From GCA-2705995 sp965661625 (GTDB taxonomy: Bacteria; Bacteroidota; Bacteroidia; Flavobacteriales_G; Salibacteraceae), in assembly GCA_965661625.1 (NCBI GenBank), contig CBFIEM010000003.1:176141-240140 (forward strand): a stretch of DNA of 64,000 nt, written 5' to 3'. Position numbers and translations under genes: made by a program. The notes beneath the pieces are model-generated. The model saw only the letters and a program-made list of their open reading frames with translations. It ran no database searches and was not told where the DNA came from. Of the stretch, positions 1 to 7,281 are shown in pieces (the stretch's first letter is position 1; every line of letters starts with the position of its first letter).

Positions 1-654
1 GTGAGGATTTTCACCATACCTTAAAATCGCACTATGGTTGGTGCTGATTTTTAACTTTTCAGATTCAGGTGCGAAGTACTGATGAATTGCCGTGTCGTAA
101 TGTGATGAAATGTGAAACGCATGAGCAGCTAATTCTTTGCGCTGATCCAATGTTGTTCCACCATTTCCGGTTTGAACCATTGCAAGAAAGACATCATATT
201 GTTCTCGTGAACTCACAATAGCAACATCTTTGAAGTTCTTCGCTGCAGCCCTAATGAGTGAAATACCTCCGATATCTATTTTCTCAATGATGTCTGATTC
301 ACTGGCTCCTGACGCTACGGTTTCTTCAAATGGATAGAGATCGACAATTACTAAATCCAACTCCGGAATTTCATATTGAGCAATTTGATCCTGATCACCT
401 GAATTATCCCGACGATTCAGAATTCCACCAAACACTTTTGGGTGTAACGTCTTTACCCTTCCTCCTAGGATTGACGGATATGAAGTGAGGTCTTCAACGG
501 GCACAACTGGTATCCCTAAGTCTTCAATAAACTTTTGAGTTCCTCCTGTTGAATATATGGTAACTCCATCGGAATGAAGTTGTTCTACGATTGGCCCTAA
601 ACCATCTTTGTAGTAGACTGATACTAAGGCATTTTTGATTTTCTTAACACTCAC
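1..654 (-). CDS. purH: Bifunctional AICAR transformylase/IMP cyclohydrolase, N-terminal part (cut by the window edge)
   Basis: This catalyses the last two steps of de novo purine synthesis (AICAR to FAICAR to IMP) in the cytosol. Translation of the minus strand from a GTG at 654 gives the N-terminal MGS-like IMP cyclohydrolase domain: an early SVYYKDG segment, the STGGT phosphate loop, GGRVKTLHPKVFGG, and DLVIVDLYPFEETV followed by EKIDIGGISLIRAAAKN. The frame is still open at base 1 near LRYGENPH, where the transformylase half begins, so about 218 of roughly 510 residues are present. GTG is preferred as start because a -7/-33 promoter lies just upstream and no in-frame ATG precedes it. The identification is secure; the exact start is likely. 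Confidence 0.93.
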   Translation of the reverse strand, partial: MSVKKIKNALVSVYYKDGLGPIVEQLHSDGVTIYSTGGTQKFIEDLGIPVVPVEDLTSYPSILGGRVKTLHPKVFGGILNRRDNSGDQDQIAQYEIPELDLVIVDLYPFEETVASGASESDIIEKIDIGGISLIRAAAKNFKDVAIVSSREQYDVFLAMVQTGNGGTTLDQRKELAAHAFHISSHYDTAIHQYFAPESEKLKISTNHSAILRYGENPH

Positions 655-679
655 AGCAATCCCGTTTAACGTAAGCGAA

Positions 680-710
680 CAAAAGTAGATAAATAGCACA
701 CGAACGGCAA
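680..710 (-). promoter_or_regulatory. Promoter of purH
   Basis: Read on the minus strand, TTG at 708-710 and TACTTTTG at 680-687 are 20 bases apart, matching the Bacteroidota -33/-7 pattern (TTTG or TTG, then TAnnTTTG). The box ends 25 bases before the GTG at 654. Confidence 0.6.
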
Positions 711-783
711 GCATTTGACCCCTCCGCTCATGGTTGATTTATCCCATTAATCACATTGTACTGTGATTTCTTCTTCTGCACCT

Positions 784-791
784 TACCTTTG
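784..791 (+). promoter_or_regulatory. -7 box (TACCTTTG) four bases before the start of the ABC permease
   Basis: A perfect TAnnTTTG box is followed by ACTT and then the ATG at 796. Transcription would start at or next to the start codon, so the mRNA is probably leaderless. No convincing -33 box is seen. Confidence 0.55.
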
Positions 792-795
792 ACTT

Positions 796-2043
796 ATGAA
801 GCTCTACGTTCGACTGCTTAAAGAAGGTTTCGCTTTCGCCTTTCAAGCGCTCATTGTAAACAAGTTGCGCACCTTTCTTTCCTTGCTGGGTGTTACCATT
901 GGAATATTTGCCATTGTGTCTGTGTTCACATTGGTTGACTCCCTTGAGCGAAACATCCGTGGCAGTATCGAAACATTAGGGACTAACATTGTATTTGTTC
1001 AAAAATGGCCGTGGAGTTTTGGTGGCAACTATGCTTGGTGGGAGTATATGACGCGACCAGAAGTAAAGCAAGAAGAGCTCAAAAAAGTACAAGAGCGCAC
1101 CACATTGGCCTCTCATGCTGCCTATGTGATTGAATTTCGAAGAACCCTGAAACAGGGTAACAGCAGTATTGAGAATCAAAAACTTGTCGCAGCATCTAAA
1201 GATTACCGACACCTGAGGAATTTCTCCCTTTGGAAAGGGCGCTACTTTACGGATGAAGAATTTAGATCAGGAGCTCCTTTTTGTGTTATCGGAGCGCGCA
1301 CCGCTTATGACTTATTCGGTATCGCAAATCCCATTGGGAAACGGGTAAAATTAGGTGGCAAGAAAGCTACTGTTATTGGTGTTTTTGAGTATGAAGGCGA
1401 AAGTTTAATCAACGTAAGTGTTGATCAAGAAACGCACATCCCTATTCAATTTGCCAAGAAGCTTGTGAACATAAATGATCGCAGGTTAGGGCCGCGCATC
1501 ATGGTGAAAGCTAAAGCAGGAGTTCCCAATGAAGCACTTATTGATGAACTAACGGGTATTATGCGTTCGGTTCGCTCCCTCAAGCCCAAACAAGAAACCA
1601 ACTTTGCTTTAAATGAAATTAGTATCCTTTCAGAAGGTTTTGAAGGCTTTTTTGGGTTTATATCATTAATTGGCTCTGTGATTGGCGGATTTTCAATTTT
1701 AGTTGGAGGATTCTCTATCGCTAACATCATGTATGTAAGTGTTAAAGAACGTACCGGAATAATCGGGATTCAAAAATCATTAGGAGCAAAAAATGCGTTC
1801 ATCCTTTTTCAATTCTTAACCGAATCGGTTGTCCTAACCTTGTTAGGGGGAGTTTTTGGTCTTGTACTTATTTTCCTGATCACATTCGGAATATCATCAT
1901 TTACGGATTATGATATCACAATGTCACTCAAAAACATTCTCACAGGGGTGGGATTATCCATTGGAATAGGACTCATTGCCGGACTTCTTCCAGCTCGCAC
2001 TGCTTCTCGCCTAGATCCAGTGGAAGCTATGCGTGCGAATTAG
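796..2043 (+). CDS. ABC transporter permease, MacB/FtsX type
   Basis: This is an inner-membrane permease subunit of the MacB/LolC-like class, which couples ATP hydrolysis by a separate ATPase to export or lipoprotein-type mechanotransmission. One membrane segment lies at about residues 22-48 (NKLRTFLSLLGVTIGIFAIV), then a roughly 230-residue extracytoplasmic MacB core domain, then three membrane segments from about residue 285 to 400 typical of the FtsX domain, ending in the common LPARTASRLDPVEAMR motif. At 415 residues it has the usual length. No ATPase gene is adjacent, so the partner and substrate are unknown. It diverges from purH and converges on the S9 peptidase. Confidence 0.88.
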   Translation: MKLYVRLLKEGFAFAFQALIVNKLRTFLSLLGVTIGIFAIVSVFTLVDSLERNIRGSIETLGTNIVFVQKWPWSFGGNYAWWEYMTRPEVKQEELKKVQERTTLASHAAYVIEFRRTLKQGNSSIENQKLVAASKDYRHLRNFSLWKGRYFTDEEFRSGAPFCVIGARTAYDLFGIANPIGKRVKLGGKKATVIGVFEYEGESLINVSVDQETHIPIQFAKKLVNINDRRLGPRIMVKAKAGVPNEALIDELTGIMRSVRSLKPKQETNFALNEISILSEGFEGFFGFISLIGSVIGGFSILVGGFSIANIMYVSVKERTGIIGIQKSLGAKNAFILFQFLTESVVLTLLGGVFGLVLIFLITFGISSFTDYDITMSLKNILTGVGLSIGIGLIAGLLPARTASRLDPVEAMRAN

Positions 2044-2166
2044 CCGTAACCTAAAGGCACTAACCAATTGCTGATTAATTCCCACCGGTGCAGTGCAAAA
2101 CGCCTCCCAATTCAAGACGCATTACATGCTTTACTTTAATTGGTACCCTGATTACCTGTTATTTAT

Positions 2167-5001
2167 TCAGTAGCGATTCTCCTTACCTTTCACCAAGGCT
2201 GGAACCCCTTCTTCCATCCAACGCGGCATAGGTTCACCTTTCAGGTAATGGTTAAAAAATCCGAACATGCGCTTACTTAAATCAATCCTGTTCGCTATAC
2301 GCATGAGGTTATGCTGATCACCGTTGTAATTCAACATCCAAGCTGGTTTCTGTAAACGACGCAGGCCAACCATCATCTCAATTCCCTGGTACCAAGGAAC
2401 AGCACCATCTTTATCATTGTGCATAATTAGAAGTGGGGTCTCCACATTTTGCAAGTGATAGATGGGGGAGTTATCACGGTATTTACTCCAGTTCTCCCAC
2501 AACGGTCCGCCTATCCGGCTCTGCGTACGCTCATATTGAAACATTCTCGACATTCCGGAGCCCCATCTAATGCCACCATATGCGCTTATCATATTGCTCA
2601 CTGGAGCTCCTGCCATTCCCGCTGCAAACACGTCGGTTTGTGTTACGAGGTAGGCTACTTGGTACCCCCCCCAACTCTGTCCTTGGATTGCCATGCGATC
2701 ACCATCTACAAAAGGCATTTTCGCTAATGATTCGGCACCACTCACAATGCAGTTATATGCATCCCTACCAGGATATCCTGTTCCATATTCGATATCCGGA
2801 ATAAACACCAGGTAATCATTACTGACGTAAAACGGAACACTCACGGTAGATGGAGAGGGGCGAAAACTTCGAGCACTGTGCTCTGTGTTGAAGTTCTTCT
2901 CGTAGAAATATACCATTAATGGATATTCCTTATTGGGGTCAAAATCATATGGCTTGTACAATAAGCCCTTGAGTTTGGTGCCATCAAATGCATTCCAATA
3001 ATACTTCTCTACCGTTCCCCAATTGTAACCTTCACGCTGTTTCTGTAGGTTAGACAACGGCAGCTCTTTCCACGCTTTTAGGTCAGTTACCAACGCATAA
3101 TCGGGGTAACGTTCATAGGTCGAAGAGCGAACAATATACTGATTTACACTATCGGCTTTCGCGAAGTATACAAAAGCAGCATCACGCCAAACAAGCGTAT
3201 CGACAACACCTCCTTCAACATGCACGTACCCTGTTGAATTATCGGTGTAGTTAAAGGCACTAAAAACACTTGCAGAATCCAAATTGATGTGGGTTGATTC
3301 TCGCGTAAATCGCATGCGGTTGTAGCGCGTATTCCCGCTTTTCCCCAATCCATTGGTCAAGTTTTTAGCTCCTTTCCCATCGACTTGTATCGCATACACA
3401 TCGCGGTTTGTGTTCACAATAACATGTTGCTCATCTTCACTCCACCCCTCAATTCCGTAAGCATTTGGCTCAGATGGTGTTTGCCCGGCTTCATTATAAA
3501 ATACCAAGCCATCTTCCTTTACTTGAGCGCTGATATTTACTGCTTGAGCACTATCCCTGTGCTTGCAATACCAAGTATCATTTCCGCCATCATACCAAGC
3601 AAAGTATTCACCTGAAGGCGACATTGAGTTACTGAAACCCACCTCGCTTTTGAGCAGCTTACGCTCGCCCGTTTCAATGTTTATCGCGTAATAATCTGAC
3701 AACCATGGAAAGCTCCAAGAATAAGAGATTGCATGTTTGGAATTATCAACCAACACTCCCCAAGTGGCATTTCGTTTATCACCAATGCGTACGCTTTCAT
3801 TACGCGATTGTTCTAATTGAATGATTTTATTGCCATTATTCAACAACACAACTGCACCTAGCCCCGCCTTTTCATCGCGACTCTTGCTCAATAATTGCTG
3901 TGGCTGAAGACGTTCATCCTTCCAAGACCACACATCTAGTTTAGCCGTTTCTGTTTTGAGTAATGAGTCTTTTTCAGGCTCAATGCGCTTATCAATCACT
4001 TCAAAAAATACGCGACTCAAATCCCTACTGAAGGAAACCTGTGCTTTGTTGTTAGGTACTTTTCCAGAAATCACACCAGAAGAACTACTATCAACTAACA
4101 CAAAAGCTTCTTCTCCTCGCGACATGTAAAGGCTATAATTTTTAACCTTGGTGGTGTCTGCAGAATGAAAAAACAGGAAGTGCTCTCCCGTTCGGCTAAT
4201 TTTAGGGTTATCCATTACCCCTTTTGCAATGTATATTGTATCGGGCTGACCTCTTTCCACGTTATAAACAATGGCAGCACTTGTATCTGCATCCGTTCCA
4301 TATTCTGCCGTGTAAAAGAGCGACTTTCCATCATCACTTAACCGTTGGTTTTTTACATGTTGAAAAACCACTTCATCTCCTGACACAGGATTTAGTAGAA
4401 CAACCGCATGGGTTTTGTGCTTCTTGGACTTTTTTTTGGCTGGCTTATTGTCGCCCTTCTTTTTCCGCTTCTTTTTTTTGCGTTTCTTCTTTTTCTCATC
4501 TACTCCTTCCGACTTTTTTTCCGCATACTCATCAAACTCAATCATCATCCAATTGCTTGCGTGTTCTGTAAAACGGAACCCTGAATATTTTGGGTAGATA
4601 AACGTTGAGTCTAAGGCAAGCGAAACTACCTTTAACGTATCCTTAGGTAATTTTTTCGCAGGAGTTTTTTTCAACTTGAGTGCCTTTAAGGTGTCGTAAG
4701 GTACCCTTGCTTTGAAAGCATAGAACTGTTCATTGGTGGCAAACTTCAATCCCTCCGTTCGTTCTAGGGTGTCTGCATCCATGGTGTTGAGGTTGGTTAG
4801 CACCGTACGCACATCTCCAAATCCAGTAATTGGCTTTACCTCATAACTCATAAATGAAGCCGCTGAACTAAGTGAACTACTGCTCAGTCTTTTCCAATGA
4901 TCATAATCATCAAATGTTAGCGACTTATACTGACCACTTGCTACCTGAAGCGAGCTTACTATTAAAACTAGGAGTAAAGTAATTGCTTGTCTACAATTCA
5001 T
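2167..5001 (-). CDS. Secreted S9 family prolyl oligopeptidase-like peptidase with a poly-lysine insert
   Basis: This is a serine peptidase with a signal peptide (residues 1-23), a long N-terminal propeller-like region and a C-terminal alpha/beta-hydrolase domain. The nucleophile is Ser776 in GQSWGG; Asp865 (HNDKDG) and His897 (GDQHN) complete the likely triad. It should act outside the cytoplasm on oligopeptides. Residues 161-198 form a very basic stretch with about 22 Lys/Arg in 38 positions, which is unusual for an exported enzyme. Its start overlaps the end of the DinB-fold gene by 11 bases, so the two are probably co-transcribed. No C-terminal T9SS sorting domain is visible. Confidence 0.9.
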   Translation of the reverse strand: MNCRQAITLLLVLIVSSLQVASGQYKSLTFDDYDHWKRLSSSSLSSAASFMSYEVKPITGFGDVRTVLTNLNTMDADTLERTEGLKFATNEQFYAFKARVPYDTLKALKLKKTPAKKLPKDTLKVVSLALDSTFIYPKYSGFRFTEHASNWMMIEFDEYAEKKSEGVDEKKKKRKKKKRKKKGDNKPAKKKSKKHKTHAVVLLNPVSGDEVVFQHVKNQRLSDDGKSLFYTAEYGTDADTSAAIVYNVERGQPDTIYIAKGVMDNPKISRTGEHFLFFHSADTTKVKNYSLYMSRGEEAFVLVDSSSSGVISGKVPNNKAQVSFSRDLSRVFFEVIDKRIEPEKDSLLKTETAKLDVWSWKDERLQPQQLLSKSRDEKAGLGAVVLLNNGNKIIQLEQSRNESVRIGDKRNATWGVLVDNSKHAISYSWSFPWLSDYYAINIETGERKLLKSEVGFSNSMSPSGEYFAWYDGGNDTWYCKHRDSAQAVNISAQVKEDGLVFYNEAGQTPSEPNAYGIEGWSEDEQHVIVNTNRDVYAIQVDGKGAKNLTNGLGKSGNTRYNRMRFTRESTHINLDSASVFSAFNYTDNSTGYVHVEGGVVDTLVWRDAAFVYFAKADSVNQYIVRSSTYERYPDYALVTDLKAWKELPLSNLQKQREGYNWGTVEKYYWNAFDGTKLKGLLYKPYDFDPNKEYPLMVYFYEKNFNTEHSARSFRPSPSTVSVPFYVSNDYLVFIPDIEYGTGYPGRDAYNCIVSGAESLAKMPFVDGDRMAIQGQSWGGYQVAYLVTQTDVFAAGMAGAPVSNMISAYGGIRWGSGMSRMFQYERTQSRIGGPLWENWSKYRDNSPIYHLQNVETPLLIMHNDKDGAVPWYQGIEMMVGLRRLQKPAWMLNYNGDQHNLMRIANRIDLSKRMFGFFNHYLKGEPMPRWMEEGVPALVKGKENRY

Positions 5002-5494
5002 AATTCTGATTTAAAACATCTAAATGGTGAGCAAGGTGTCCTGCCATTATATATCCACACGCACGTACTGAAAAATTAGAACCCGAACCTAAACTCATGG
5101 TTTTAAGTTCCGCTAATGATAAGTTTGAGAACAGGCTAATGCTAGCCATTCTGATGGTGTACCACTCATCCCAGAGGTCTTGTAAATCTACATCTTTCAA
5201 ATCTCGAGCTTCAACAAACGCGTTGTGATCAAACCCTGGGTTTTGCGATTGATCCCGAGCAATACGCAGTGCACGGTATTGAAAAACCCGTTCCGTATCA
5301 TTTACATGACCTAGTAATTCTGCTACTGACCATTTTCCTTCGGCGTACCTGTAATTAACTTTATTCGATGGTATTTGTTTGTAGCGCTTTTCAAGAATAT
5401 CAAGCTGTTCATCGAGCACATCTAACAACATTTCACCCGAAAAACGGTCTACATACCTCCCAAAATACTCGGGATATTCGTTCGTTGAAATCAT
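4991..5494 (-). CDS. DinB-superfamily protein
   Basis: This 167-residue protein has the DinB_2 four-helix-bundle pattern, including GKWSVAELLGHVNDTERVFQYRALRIARD in the first half and AGHLAHHLDVL near the C-terminus. These supply the histidines that bind a divalent metal in the family. Relatives include metal-dependent hydrolases and thiol transferases, but the specific reaction cannot be read from sequence. It precedes and overlaps the S9 peptidase gene, so a two-gene operon is likely. Confidence 0.85.
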   Translation of the reverse strand: MISTNEYPEYFGRYVDRFSGEMLLDVLDEQLDILEKRYKQIPSNKVNYRYAEGKWSVAELLGHVNDTERVFQYRALRIARDQSQNPGFDHNAFVEARDLKDVDLQDLWDEWYTIRMASISLFSNLSLAELKTMSLGSGSNFSVRACGYIMAGHLAHHLDVLNQNYEL

Positions 5495-5608
5495 CCTATC
5501 TGTTTAGAGTCGTGAAAATACAAAACCTCATCCATTGCTGAAGACCTTGTTCGAAATCGCACATTTTTTTATCCTTTCGCTAAATCAACATATCCTAATA
5601 GCATTGAC

Positions 5609-5616
5609 TAGTTTTG
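5609..5616 (+). promoter_or_regulatory. -7 box (TAGTTTTG) four bases before a GTG start
   Basis: TAGTTTTG is followed by CGCG and then the GTG at 5621. The spacing equals that at 784-796, 6289-6301 and 21237-21225. No clear -33 box is seen. Confidence 0.55.
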
Positions 5617-5620
5617 CGCG

Positions 5621-6079
5621 GTGGATGACTGGGTTATATATGGATTGTGGGGATTATTCTTTGCTGCATTTTTGGCCGCTACCATCTTGCCGCTGAGTTC
5701 CGATATTTTGGTAACCTTATTCATCCTACAAGCTGACAATTCCATCGTGGCGATATTTGCGGTAGCAACGCTTGGCAATTGGGCTGGCGGTATGTTTTCA
5801 TACGGCATGGGGTATTGGGCAAATTGGAAAAAAATAGAAAAATGGCTCCGTGTAAAAGCCTCATCAGTCGAGCCGTTCATTGCAAAAGCCCGCCGGTACG
5901 GACCTTATTTCGCCCTCGTTACATGGCTACCTATCGTCGGTGACCCAATGGCAATAGCACTTGGCATAGTAAGGTCTCCAATGTTAGCTACTGCTTGGTG
6001 GATGCTAATTGGAAAAGGCCTCCGATATGCCGTTATCATTTACCTTACATTACAGGGACAATCTTGGTTTTTAAGCTAA
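5621..6079 (+). CDS. YqaA/DedA-like (SNARE-associated) membrane protein
   Basis: This 152-residue integral membrane protein resembles the small YqaA branch of the DedA superfamily. Hydrophobic segments lie at about residues 5-30, 40-62, 95-120 and 128-148. The family-type glycine/proline-rich motifs GNWAGGMFSYGMGYW and RYGPYFALVTWLPIVGDPMAIALG are present. DedA relatives affect membrane homeostasis and lipid carrier recycling; the role of this member is unknown. The GTG start is supported by the -7 box four bases upstream. Its stop tetranucleotide CTAA is shared with the convergent small ORF at 6076-6180. Confidence 0.85.
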   Translation: MDDWVIYGLWGLFFAAFLAATILPLSSDILVTLFILQADNSIVAIFAVATLGNWAGGMFSYGMGYWANWKKIEKWLRVKASSVEPFIAKARRYGPYFALVTWLPIVGDPMAIALGIVRSPMLATAWWMLIGKGLRYAVIIYLTLQGQSWFLS

Positions 6080-6180
6080 ATCCATTTTGTAAGTAGCAAG
6101 GCCAACGTGGTAAGTCCAGTGAGGTGAATCGCAAACCGAATGGTTTCATTCAGCTTATAAAGCGCCATCATACGTTTCAT
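6076..6180 (-). CDS. Small 34-residue membrane peptide (hypothetical)
   Basis: An ATG at 6180 opens a 34-codon frame ending in TAG at 6076. The product starts MKRMMALYKLNETIRFAIH and continues into a hydrophobic segment (LTGLTTLALLLTKWI), consistent with a single membrane helix. A TAnnTTTG box (TACCTTTG, 6205-6212) lies 24 bases upstream on the same strand. Its stop shares CTAA with the stop of the convergent gene, the same arrangement as at three other convergent pairs in this window. The function is unknown, and a chance ORF cannot be excluded. Confidence 0.5.
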   Translation of the reverse strand: MKRMMALYKLNETIRFAIHLTGLTTLALLLTKWI

Positions 6181-6204
6181 ATCTCTTGTTGTTTTAATGC
6201 GATT

Positions 6205-6212
6205 CAAAGGTA
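6205..6212 (-). promoter_or_regulatory. -7 box (TACCTTTG) of the small membrane peptide
   Basis: A perfect TAnnTTTG match on the minus strand, 24 bases before the ATG at 6180. No -33 box is recognised. Confidence 0.4.
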
Positions 6213-6288
6213 GCCATAGCCACATTTTACAGGTATTACGTAAACGTTACAGATGCGCGAAAACAAGGTTAAGAAACGTTCGATTCCT

Positions 6289-6296
6289 TACCTTTG
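6289..6296 (+). promoter_or_regulatory. -7 box (TACCTTTG) four bases before the sensor kinase start
   Basis: TACCTTTG, TTTC, then GTG at 6301. The box lies inside the longest possible reading frame (from an ATG at 6253), which argues that the true start is the GTG. Confidence 0.5.
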
Positions 6297-6300
6297 TTTC

Positions 6301-7281
6301 GTGAAAAAACAGACTAAACGCTCTCCTTTTGTGTTGTTTTATCTTTTGGTGGGGTATGTTATCTTGCAATTTGCGTGGTGGGCGTTTCTCATCTACGACC
6401 TCAACCTTGAGCTAGCTTCTATTTCTATTCAGTCAGCCCATCTAGACCCTGCAGAGTTAGAAAATCAGCTTTCCAATAAGGTTTGGATGATCTTTGGAGA
6501 AGGAACCGTCTTCCTCACACTTTTAGTTCTCGGATTCATACAAGTAAAGAAGGCTTTTCAGCGGGAAGTAGCAGTAGCGCATCAACAGCATAACTTTTTA
6601 CTCTCCGTTACGCATGAACTTAACTCGCCTTTAGCTTCCGTTAAACTCTACTTACAAACCTTGTTAAAACGTCGCATTCCAACAGACAAGCAAGTACAGA
6701 TTCTAGAAAATGCTCTTGCAGAAAATGAACGCCTAAGTAAATTAGTTACGAATGTTCTTCTCGCTACGCGGATGGAAGACAGCTCCTTTAACCTCTACAT
6801 GGAGGAAATGGATTTAGCCACTATTTTTAAACGATTGCTAACTGAAAACCCTAAGGCAAATCAGCACAAGGTAGAGGTAGTTGCTCCTGAGCAATGCGTG
6901 GCACTAATGGATCAAACAGCGTTTGAAAGTATTGTAGCTAACTTATTCGAAAATGCCATAAAGTATAGCGAACCCGGGTCCACCATTAAAGGCGTTCTTC
7001 AATGCGACGGTAACTCATTTTCAATTGCGTTGCACGATGAAGGTCAAGGAATATCCGAGGCAGATAAAAAGTTGATTTTTGATAAATTTTACCGTTCTGG
7101 GAATGAAGATACTCGGAAGTCAAAAGGAACTGGCTTAGGACTGTACATTGTTCAGTTTCTGGCAAATGCTCTAAAAGCAGTAGTTACTGTAAACAGCTCA
7201 GCACAAGGCTCTACATTTACCATTACTTGGTCTAAGCAAGCGCTTTTATCACTTGGTGAGCAAGGTGACATGCCCAGATAG
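6301..7281 (+). CDS. Sensor histidine kinase (orphan)
   Basis: This is a membrane sensor kinase. One membrane segment lies at about residues 10-32 and a second at about 66-82, with a short extracytoplasmic loop between them. The dimerisation/phosphoacceptor box follows (VTHELNSPLASVK, His at about 105), then the N box (NLFENAIKYSE), the G1 box (DEGQGIS) and the G2 box (KGTGLGLYIVQ). No response regulator is adjacent, so the partner and signal are unknown. An ATG at 6253 would add 16 residues, but the promoter box at 6289-6296 lies within that extension. The 3' end overlaps the convergent secreted-protein gene by 33 bases. Confidence 0.9.
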   Translation: MKKQTKRSPFVLFYLLVGYVILQFAWWAFLIYDLNLELASISIQSAHLDPAELENQLSNKVWMIFGEGTVFLTLLVLGFIQVKKAFQREVAVAHQQHNFLLSVTHELNSPLASVKLYLQTLLKRRIPTDKQVQILENALAENERLSKLVTNVLLATRMEDSSFNLYMEEMDLATIFKRLLTENPKANQHKVEVVAPEQCVALMDQTAFESIVANLFENAIKYSEPGSTIKGVLQCDGNSFSIALHDEGQGISEADKKLIFDKFYRSGNEDTRKSKGTGLGLYIVQFLANALKAVVTVNSSAQGSTFTITWSKQALLSLGEQGDMPR

